From assembly GCA_003232175.1 (NCBI GenBank), contig QILX01000127.1:1-7287 (forward strand): a DNA stretch of 7,287 nucleotides, written 5' to 3'. Positions 1-5,530 of this stretch are shown here, one piece after another (position 1 is the first letter of the stretch; every line of letters starts with the position of its first letter). Source of the DNA: Hyphomicrobiales bacterium. Lineage in GTDB: Bacteria; Pseudomonadota; Alphaproteobacteria; Rhizobiales; SZUA-8. The notes under the pieces are model-generated. The model was not told where the DNA came from. It made no database searches and saw nothing but the letters and a program-made list of their open reading frames with translations. A program made the position numbers and the translations under genes.

Positions 1-203
1 CGAACTTCTTTGCGAAGGCGGGTATTTTCTTTCTCCACATCCTCGTGCGGTCCAGACATCAGGTCTTCATGCTGATGCTTTTGAACCCACTTATTCAGCG
101 TCGAAAGCCTGACCCCCAGATCTGATGCAATCTGCGGCCTGGTCAGGCCACTAGTTGTTGCGATGCGAACCGCATCACGGCGAAATACCTCGGTATATCT
201 CAT
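1..203 (-). CDS. IS3-family transposase OrfA (HTH protein), 3' part outside window
   Basis: OrfA of IS3 elements binds the terminal repeats through a helix-turn-helix and joins OrfB by programmed frameshifting to make the active transposase. The translated start reads MRYTEVFRRDAVRIATTSGL and continues with TRPQIASDLGVRLSTLNKWV. This is the classic HTH_Tnp_1 domain, with the helix-turn-helix at about residues 20-45. A charged segment around residues 54-67 (EDVEKENTRLRKEV) begins the leucine-zipper/coiled-coil region. The ATG at 203 is preferred over the ATG at 209, because AAGGA lies directly against the 209 codon but 6 bases from the 203 codon. The frame is open to base 1, so the C-terminus is missing from the window, not necessarily from the genome. 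Family assignment is firm; the subgroup is not determined. Confidence 0.85.
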   Translation of the reverse strand, partial: MRYTEVFRRDAVRIATTSGLTRPQIASDLGVRLSTLNKWVQKHQHEDLMSGPHEDVEKENTRLRKEV

Positions 204-271
204 TGCCATTCCTTGTCTCTTCATAACAAATATTGCTCGAAAGAGACCGGAACTAAACCGGGACAAGACCA
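1..271 (-). mobile_element. IS3-family insertion sequence, one end (rest lies left of the window)
   Basis: This is the orfA-proximal end of an IS3-family element, continuing past base 1. Read on the minus strand, the outer end begins at 271 with TGGTCTTGTCCCGGTTTAG, a TG-starting terminus followed by CCGG-rich sequence, as expected for an IS3 inverted repeat. The orfA start lies about 70 bases inside it. The boundary at 271/272 is supported independently, because a LysR-type reading frame starts abruptly at 272. The other end, orfB and the target duplication are outside the window, so the size and completeness of the element are unknown. Confidence 0.8.
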
Positions 272-618
272 GGCGTTCTTGTCGCTGCTGCGATCTCAGG
301 TCAGGGGATTGCGCTTGTAAGACAACTGCTTGTTCGCGATGATTTAGCTGCCGGACGGCTTGTGCGCGTAAGTGATATTAATGTGTCATCAAACCGCAGT
401 CTGTATTTCGTCTGCAGGACGCAAGATCTCCATATTGAATTGATCTCAGCATTTAGAGCGTTTCCGTTTTTAACGGAAGCGCTCAGGCAGCAAGCGCTGC
501 CCGGCGTGAATGCGCCGCGCCCGTGCAGGCTCGGTGCATAGCGTGATTCCGTTAAAAACGGAAATGCTCTAGAGATTGGATTAAGCGAACGCTGGCGCTT
601 AGTATATCACATAATTAG
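272..618 (+). pseudogene. LysR-family transcriptional regulator, C-terminal remnant
   Basis: This is the end of a LysR-type regulator of the GcvA/AmpR style; only part of the effector-binding domain is left. From 272 the frame reads GVLVAAAISGQGIALVRQLL, then VRDDLAAGRLVRVSDI, and ends near 457 with ELISAFR. This matches the family pattern AAxxGQGxAL...LxxDDLAAGRLVRP...FRDWL. The N-terminal DNA-binding part is missing because the IS3 end abuts codon 272. After AFR a 114-bp palindromic element interrupts the frame, which then runs into a stop at 539-541. If the element and one TA copy are removed, AFR joins to RDWIKRTLALSISHN and the TAG at 616-618. The tail after DWI is shorter than usual and may be cut by the transposase scrap that follows. 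It is certainly non-functional. The regulator's target is unknown; the dehydrogenase downstream is one possibility. Confidence 0.85.
456..569. mobile_element. MITE-like palindromic element with TA target duplication
   Basis: This is a 114-base element bounded by 23-base terminal inverted repeats at 456-478 and 547-569 that differ at one position (GAGCG against GAGCA at the fifth base). Each repeat contains its own perfect palindrome, TTCCGTTTTTAACGGAA (7-bp stem, TTT centre), so both ends can form hairpins. It is flanked by TA at 454-455 and 570-571. Excising the element plus one TA restores the LysR reading frame (AFR-DWI), which shows it to be an insertion. It has no coding capacity. TA duplication is the hallmark of IS630/Tc1-mariner transposases, so trans-mobilisation by such an enzyme is the likely origin (inference). 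Confidence 0.85.
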
Positions 619-736
619 CGAGTCTGAGCCCAGAAAGTGGATCGAATTCTACAATCAACAGCGGCCATATTCTTCCCTTGGCAGACACGAATTACCGCCC
701 AAATTATCGTCAATCCCGTCCAAACATGGGGCATAG
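602..736 (+). pseudogene. IS3-type transposase (OrfB, DDE) C-terminal scrap
   Basis: One frame reads SESEPRKWIEFYNQQRPYSS followed by LGRHELPPKLSSIPSKHGA and a TAG at 734-736. The W(I)xFYNxxRPHSSLG pattern is the conserved end of the integrase-core (rve_3) region of IS3-type OrfB transposases. Only about 45 residues remain; the catalytic DDE residues are absent. The left boundary is unclear. The frame stays open back to about 599, but recognisable similarity starts near 620, just after the LysR stop codon. It may have truncated the LysR tail. It differs from the IS3 copy at 1-271 in position and orientation, so it is best read as an older, separate relic. Confidence 0.65.
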
Positions 737-1059
737 CTCATTCCAAACAGCACCGGCGGCTCTACGGACGGATTGGTATGGCCGGTGGAATTGGTCCACC
801 TTGTTATCCAGGGCCATCAGAGCATCGAATTTTCGATAAATTTTTTGGTGGACAGGTTTTACCATCCTGATTTTGCGGGACAGATAGCTTCAGGTCGATG
901 AAGATGCGGAACGTGTCTGCTCCGAAAATATCCGTAAGCATCTACCAGTAATGACCGGATTTCCGATCCATTTGAGATCGCCGATAAGCCCTACCAAAGT
1001 CGATTGCACTGGGCTATTTTCATTCCCGAATTGGAGCAGGCTTATAAGGAACTCGGAGC
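737..1059 (+). promoter_or_regulatory. Upstream region of the dehydrogenase, with operator-like motifs
   Basis: This is a 323-base stretch without an intact gene. Two related motifs lie 45 bases apart. One is TTGGTCCACC at 791-800, inside the perfect inverted repeat GGTGGA-ATTGG-TCCACC (784-800). The other is TTGGTGGACAGG at 845-856, within a TGGT...ACCA arrangement ending at 864. Both share the GGTNNAC core seen in many GntR/FadR-type operators. No convincing -35/-10 pair was found. The right part overlaps a coding-like scrap (938-1093). A regulatory role is inferred from position and symmetry only. Confidence 0.3.
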
Positions 1060-1093
1060 ATGGCAACAGTCGCATTCATCGGTCTTGGCGTGA
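938..1093 (+). pseudogene. Unrecognised coding-like scrap overlapping the dehydrogenase start
   Basis: One frame is open from just after a TAA (935-937) to a TGA at 1091-1093. It reads SNDRISDPFEIADKPYQSRL followed by HWAIFIPELEQAYKELGAW, and its last 34 bases overlap the start of the dehydrogenase gene. The composition looks like real protein, with aromatic and acidic residues and a helix-like end, rather than a random frame. There is no start codon with a ribosome binding site, and I recognise no family. It may be the tail of a former upstream gene of the same operon. A nearby frame upstream (DEDAERVCSENIRKHLP, 899-949) suggests a frameshifted continuation. It could also be chance. Confidence 0.3.
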
Positions 1094-1944
1094 TGGGTTA
1101 CCCCATGGCGGGACATCTGGCAAAAAACGGTGGCCACGCCGTCACGGTTTACAACCGCACCGCTGTAAAAGCGAAAAATTGGGTGGCGAGTTACGGCGGC
1201 GCTAGCGCCGACACTCCTGCCGACGCGGCCAAAGGCGCCGATTTCGTTTTTTCCTGCTTAGGCAACGACGATGACCTGGCCGAAGTCACCCTTGGTGAAA
1301 ATGGCGCCTTTGGCACCATGAAGAAGGGCGCCATCTTCATTGACAATACCACCGCCAGCGCCACCATCGCTCGCAAACTTGGCGCCGCAGCGGCAGAGGG
1401 CGGCTTTGGGTTTCTCGATGCGCCGGTTTCCGGCGGTCAGGCCGGAGCTGAAAACGGCGTGCTCACGGTCATGGTTGGTGGCGATCCGGCAACCTTTGGC
1501 CGGGCAAAACCAATCATCAGTTCTTATGCCCGCATGGTCGGGTTGATGGGCGAAACGGGCGCCGGGCAGCTCACCAAGATGGTCAATCAGATCTGCATAG
1601 CCGGTCTTGTACAGGGCCTTGCCGAGGGTTTGCATTTGGGCAAGCGGGTCGGGCTTGATATTGAAAAAGTAGTTGAGGTCATTTCCCAGGGCGCTGCCGG
1701 GTCGTGGCAGATGGACAACCGCTACAAAACCATGAACACCGGCGAATACGAACACGGGTTTGCAGTCGACTGGATGCGCAAGGATCTGAGCATGTGCCTC
1801 GAGGAAGGCCGCCGCGCCGGCGCCACCTTGCCGGTAACAGCACTTATCGATCAATTCTATGCCGATGTGCAGAAAATGGGCGGCAACCGTTGGGATACTT
1901 CCTCCCTGCTGGCCAGGCTCGAGGACAAAGATAGACCTTGCTGA
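1060..1944 (+). CDS. Beta-hydroxyacid dehydrogenase, 3-hydroxyisobutyrate dehydrogenase type
   Basis: This is a cytosolic NAD(P)-dependent oxidoreductase of 294 residues, the normal family length. Such enzymes oxidise 3-hydroxyisobutyrate (valine breakdown) or reduce tartronate semialdehyde and related short hydroxyacids. The N-terminal Rossmann fold has its dinucleotide motif at G8-L-G-V-M-G13. N32-R33-T34 after the second strand resembles NADP-preferring members. The substrate loop DAPVSGG is at 120-126, and the catalytic lysine is K173 in GAGQLTKMVNQ, with N176. K241-D242-L243 is the usual late conserved KDL. The C-terminal part is the all-helical domain, and RWDTSSL near the end is typical. 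The ATG at 1060 follows AAGGA (1046-1050) with a 9-base spacer. The gene is intact and lies alone between a scrap upstream and the convergent tolC-like gene. The family is certain; the exact substrate (mmsB, glxR or garR-like) is not resolved, so no symbol is given. Confidence 0.93.
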   Translation: MATVAFIGLGVMGYPMAGHLAKNGGHAVTVYNRTAVKAKNWVASYGGASADTPADAAKGADFVFSCLGNDDDLAEVTLGENGAFGTMKKGAIFIDNTTASATIARKLGAAAAEGGFGFLDAPVSGGQAGAENGVLTVMVGGDPATFGRAKPIISSYARMVGLMGETGAGQLTKMVNQICIAGLVQGLAEGLHLGKRVGLDIEKVVEVISQGAAGSWQMDNRYKTMNTGEYEHGFAVDWMRKDLSMCLEEGRRAGATLPVTALIDQFYADVQKMGGNRWDTSSLLARLEDKDRPC

Positions 1945-2176
1945 AGCATTCGCCAGAGCCATCGAAAAATACCCTGAAGACCAGTGGGCAAATAATATCA
2001 ATGCCTGTGGATAGGAACCGGTGTCAGACGAATCTGCGCTGAATGTTTATATGCACATTCGGGGTGGAATTACGCCGGTATTTTTCTTCAAAGTGCTCTA
2101 CAAGCGGCCAGCGCTTCGAAATATCCCAATATCTATCATCACCTGGCGCCGGCCCCGGGAACAAAATTCCGCGCGG
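1945..2176. other. Spacer between convergent dehydrogenase and TolC-like genes
   Basis: No intact gene and no convincing terminator hairpin with a T-run were found. Two coding-like tails are visible. On the plus strand, a frame shifted from the dehydrogenase runs from 1931 to a TAG at 2012-2014 and reads IDLAEAFARAIEKYPEDQW. On the minus strand, 50 further codons (2027-2176) continue the TolC frame beyond its TAG stop. Both may be remnants of lost sequence or chance frames. Confidence 0.4.
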
Positions 2177-3673
2177 CTACTCGACAAATAGCCCCAGCCA
2201 TGAGCGTTTGATGCTGGCAAGGCGGCTCGTTGCGTCATAGGGCTCTACCGGCAGGCCCAGATGCTGCGGGGTGCTCTTGCCTAGTGCGGCGAGCAACTGG
2301 TAACTCGTGGTTACATAATCGGCACGGGCGCGTGTCAGGGCGATCTTTGCCGCGACCCGGTCGCGCTGGCCGTCGAGGATATCGATCACCGACCGCTGGC
2401 CCACTTTGGCTTCGGTTGTCAGGCCGCGAACTGCCAGCTCTGCGGCGGAAAGCTGGCGGCCAGCTGCGGAGATGCGGGCCTTGGCAGCAACCCGGCGTGC
2501 CCACAAAGTCCGTACCGATGACCAGATACCGCGTTTTGTCGCTGCCCGCTCGTAACTCTTTTCGATCGCCCGGGCCTTGGCTTCGCGATAACGCGATTCC
2601 TTGGCGCCGCCGTCATAAAAGGGAAAGTTGACCCGCACAAAAGCAGAGATTTCCCTTGAAGACTTGAAGGTTGAGGAGGAGTGGGTTTTTGTGTCGTAGC
2701 TGGTGTCAACGGTCACTTTGGGAAAAAAGGCGCCGATACGGGCATCAACATCGCTGTCGGCAGCCATTTCATCAGCTTTGGCCTTTTTGATCAGTGGATT
2801 GTTTTGTGCAGCCTCGGTAAGGGCGGCGTCCAGGTTTGCCGGGAAAAGCGCTGCCGGCACCCGGGGCCTGGCGACTTTGGATGGTGGCAGACCGACAAGC
2901 TCGGTAAAGGTCGATTGGCTGGCAACCAGCTCTGCCTTGGCGGCGGCGTGATTGGCGCGGGCCTCATTGAGCCGCGCGTCGGCTTGAGCAAGGTCGGTTC
3001 GGGACAAATCGCCCAGCTCCAGCCGCCGTTTGGCCGATCGACGTTGCTCGGACAAGAACCCGACATTCTGCCGTTCCAGCTCAACAATCGAGCGGTCACG
3101 CCAGACATTGGCGTAGGATACGGCGATTTCGGATAACAGGCGCTGTTCGGCGTCGGATAATCCAAACCGTCCGGCTTTGGCGCGGGCCACGCTGGCGCGT
3201 ACCGTGTTGATCGAGGAAAAACCGTCAAAAAGCAGCAGAGAAGCACTCACTCCGGCGCTTTCCGGCCGGCGGCGATCTACAGAATTTGGCCCAAATCGTC
3301 GTTCCGTGACCCGGCCGATACTGCCGGTCGCAGTTAAGCTGGGCCGAAGGGCGGCGATGGCCTGGGCGACGCCCTCATCAAGCGCGGTCTGCCCGGCGCG
3401 CCGCGCCAAGATGGAAGGGTTATCGACATACCCTTGGGACATTGCCCCTTGTAATTTGGCGTTTCCAGCTGGTAGTCCGTTGGTTTTTATACCCGGTTTG
3501 GTCGACGAATTTGTCTTGGGCGTCAACTCATCAGCCAAAGCGCCCGAAGGAAAAACAAGGAGCAGGGCGACGAACAGACTGCCGATTGCCGCAACCATGG
3601 GCAGACCGATGCTCCATACCGGCAAGCCGCCTGGGCGCATTTGAATATTCGAAGCGGTATCGTCCAGCATCAT
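2177..3673 (-). CDS. TolC-family outer-membrane channel protein of type I secretion
   Basis: TolC proteins form trimeric outer-membrane channels with a periplasmic alpha-barrel. They serve type I secretion or efflux together with an inner-membrane exporter and an adaptor. This 498-residue protein has normal length and both outer-membrane efflux repeats (about 78-262 and 282-465). Landmarks are NPSILARR (85-92), LELGDLSRTDLAQADARL (218-235), NNPLIKKAKADEM (291-303) and GQRSVIDILDGQRD (425-438). A hydrophobic segment (27-46) ending in GALA, with likely cleavage after A47, is a Sec signal. The n-region is long, and the ATG at codon 12 is an alternative start, since no strong Shine-Dalgarno precedes the ATG at 3673. 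The end (LGLPVEPYD...SWLGLFVE) is typical of alphaproteobacterial members. A decayed type I exporter lies upstream on the same strand, which suggests a former secretion operon. The gene looks intact; its present partners are unknown. Confidence 0.92.
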   Translation of the reverse strand: MMLDDTASNIQMRPGGLPVWSIGLPMVAAIGSLFVALLLVFPSGALADELTPKTNSSTKPGIKTNGLPAGNAKLQGAMSQGYVDNPSILARRAGQTALDEGVAQAIAALRPSLTATGSIGRVTERRFGPNSVDRRRPESAGVSASLLLFDGFSSINTVRASVARAKAGRFGLSDAEQRLLSEIAVSYANVWRDRSIVELERQNVGFLSEQRRSAKRRLELGDLSRTDLAQADARLNEARANHAAAKAELVASQSTFTELVGLPPSKVARPRVPAALFPANLDAALTEAAQNNPLIKKAKADEMAADSDVDARIGAFFPKVTVDTSYDTKTHSSSTFKSSREISAFVRVNFPFYDGGAKESRYREAKARAIEKSYERAATKRGIWSSVRTLWARRVAAKARISAAGRQLSAAELAVRGLTTEAKVGQRSVIDILDGQRDRVAAKIALTRARADYVTTSYQLLAALGKSTPQHLGLPVEPYDATSRLASIKRSWLGLFVE

Positions 3674-4140
3674 GCCAGCCCAGCAGTTTGCATCGCCTGT
3701 TATTGGGCGTCCGGCATCGTCAATGAATGTCGTTAACGTAGGTTTAACACGTGCCCCACGTAAGGACAGGCAGCCTGGGATAAAGCATTCTGTATTCAGC
3801 TAATTTACACAACGTCTGTGCCCGGTTTTCCTCAAATACCGAAGCCGAGTTAGCACGCCTTCAAACTGGTATTGCGTGGCGGGGTCCACACAGATTGAAA
3901 TCTGCTGGATTAACCAGTTTGACAACATGTTGACTATCGAGGTCGCGGCCCCACCCAAGATCGGCTGTCCTGCCGTCAATGGCGACGACCCCCTCGGTGG
4001 CGGCACAGGCCCCCTCTGATATGGCCGACAAAAGTGTATTTTCCATCGTCGTCGATTGGCCGGATGGCATTGGTCTGTCTGGCCTGGATAAACAAATTGA
4101 CGTTCTGAAGCGTTTGCTGTGATGCTTGGCATTCGGTTTA
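3674..4140 (-). other. Degraded or non-coding region upstream of the TolC-like gene
   Basis: No intact gene is seen here. A perfect small palindrome, ACGTG-CCC-CACGT, lies at 3749-3761, about 76 bases upstream of the TolC start, and could be an operator. A minus-strand frame (3861-4070) includes GWGRDLDSQHVVKLVNPADF, which faintly resembles the GH-V-V-NP segment of IS110-type transposases. Another frame includes ERQFVYPGQTDQ, faintly like the start of an ABC ATPase domain. Neither is strong enough to name. The ATP-binding domain expected downstream of the exporter remnant is not recognisable here, so it has been lost or scrambled. Confidence 0.35.
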
Positions 4141-4731
4141 ACTGACCCCGGAAAAGCCGACTTCTCCTAGGCAACCGGAACATTCACCAGTTCCGCGCTC
4201 CCGAACGCGAATTGTGGTCAACTGCGCGGTGCGTTCGGTTGCCACCGACCAGCAGGGCGACCGTGATATCGACGAACTCAGGGTCCTAAGTAATTGAAGA
4301 GATTGGTTGAAGTTGATGATACCAGAATTTAATTCGGCCCATCGGCGTTGCAATTGCTCGTAGCGCTTTTAAATCTGCGGCTTTATTGGCATGGATTTAA
4401 CGGTTTGAATGCCGTTGAGACTTTCGATGAGAAACTCCTGCTTGCGCTGATCCTGCTGAGCGCGTCCAGCCGGTCCATCCAGATTGTTGGCCCCTCGCCG
4501 TAGATATTTTCACGGCAGGCGCCAAAAAAACCGCCCCGTGGCATCACTAAGCGTGGCGCGGCCAAGTTTTGCCGCCTCCCAGCCAAGCAGGTAACTGCGG
4601 GACTCATTAATAGAGGTGTCCAGTACAACAATGATACACAGGCCCAGAATGTTGATTGCCAGGGATGTGCAGATCACCAAAGCGGGCACCGCCGATAAAT
4701 CCGGAACCAGGCTTTGACCCAAGCATCGGCC
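4141..4731 (-). pseudogene. Type I secretion ABC exporter, decayed transmembrane domain
   Basis: This is the remnant of the inner-membrane ABC exporter (HlyB/LapB-like) that would feed a TolC channel. In a single minus-strand frame, 4390-4437 encodes EFLIESLNGIQTVKSM, the hallmark of this family (FLVESVNGIDTIKAM in HlyB). It is preceded by AQQDQRKQ and followed by PIKPQI, a stop, and KRYEQLQRRW. Further upstream, 4513-4701 encodes AINILGLCIIVVLDTSINES joined directly to RSYLLGWEAAKL. These are two conserved transmembrane landmarks normally tens of residues apart, so an internal in-frame deletion is inferred near 4599/4600. In-frame stops are TGA at 4510-4512 and TAA at 4369-4371, with the terminal stop at 4138-4140. 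No Walker A, signature or Walker B sequence follows, so the ATPase domain is gone. It sits upstream of the TolC-like gene on the same strand, as in type I secretion operons. The identification rests on motif recognition; the exact boundaries are uncertain. Confidence 0.7.
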
Positions 4732-5399
4732 CACTAGAGTACTGTTGCATTTTGTGCCCACCGGCTGGGTTGCCGAATTTGCCAGTGGCTTGAGAAGACA
4801 GTGGAACATACGCAGATATGGCGGCCTTGCTTGTCGGTGCCCGGAATACAAAGTGAGACATGCTTTCAATGGATATGGATCAAACACCCTTTTGCCCCAA
4901 ATTGCCTTCAGGAGCGCGGATGCGGCGGATTTTGGCGTCCTCTTTACTGAACCGATGAAAAAAGCGCCTGAAAACCCGGTAAATTTGGCCAACGGAAACA
5001 CCGGTACCTAACTCTGGTTTGAATTTTTTCGGCCCCACCGGCTACCCACAGGTGGTGAACCCCAAATTGGTACCAGAAAATTTTCTGACACAAAACAGAA
5101 TAGAACCATGGCGGACGCGAGCGGCCCGCTCAGCACGGCCCCATCAGCGCTGACACAATTGAAGGTGCCGCCGCCGGTGTCTGGAATTTGCTCAGATTCC
5201 GGCAAACAGGAAGATCACAGCTATGTAGTCAACTGAATGGCCCAATTTTTTGGGAGATTCCGCTGCACTGACGGGGGCCGAAATTAATCATACGATCCCA
5301 CCAGAACGACGCAGTGCACCATGAGTAAATTACATCACACTGGGTCCCATCAGGGGGTTCCAGCACTGAACGACATCAGCTAATGTTCATTTGTGCAAA
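4732..5399. other. Gene-free region between exporter relic and tRNA
   Basis: There is no recognisable intact gene in these 668 bases. On the plus strand one frame runs from 4745 to 5236 with a single TAA at 5009-5011. On the minus strand a frame (about 4886-5005) reads GQIYRVFRRFFHRFSKEDAK. Both have protein-like composition, but neither matches a family I know. A small hairpin CCCAA-TTTT-TTGGG lies at 5241-5254 and lacks a following T-run. I see no clear promoter for the tRNA. The stretch is probably decayed former coding sequence. Confidence 0.4.
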
Positions 5400-5455
<56 letters not shown>

Positions 5456-5502
5456 ATCATTTCAATGGGTTAGCAGGTATTGTGGATTTTCTATCCGCGA
5501 AA

Positions 5503-5522
5503 AGTAACCACATAGTAACCAC
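5503..5522. repeat. Tandem AGTAACCAC repeat, 11-bp spacing, next to the tRNA
   Basis: Two identical 9-mers AGTAACCAC lie at 5503-5511 and 5514-5522, so their starts are 11 bases apart, about one helical turn. They lie within 70 bases of the tRNA CCA end. Short repeats in phase at this position resemble arm-type integrase or excisionase binding sites beside a tRNA attachment site. That role is inferred from place and phasing only. Confidence 0.45.
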
Positions 5523-5530
5523 GTCGTCAG

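Noticed and set aside
637..870. Plus-strand frame of 77 codons after the LysR remnant
   Set aside because: It is out of frame with the transposase scrap it overlaps and shows no recognisable motif or ribosome binding site.
1258..2001. Long minus-strand frame (247 codons) across the dehydrogenase
   Set aside because: It is the antisense shadow of the intact plus-strand dehydrogenase and has no domain or start signal of its own.
2681..3644. Several plus- and minus-strand frames inside the TolC-like gene
   Set aside because: They are out-of-frame shadows of a GC-rich real gene that has clear family motifs.
4745..5236. Plus-strand frame with a single stop at 5009-5011
   Set aside because: It looks somewhat protein-like, but no family is recognised, there is no convincing start, and it overlaps the exporter relic's surroundings on the other strand.
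5241..5254. CCCAA-TTTT-TTGGG hairpin as a terminator
   Set aside because: The stem is only 5 bp with three G-C pairs, and no T-run follows on either strand.
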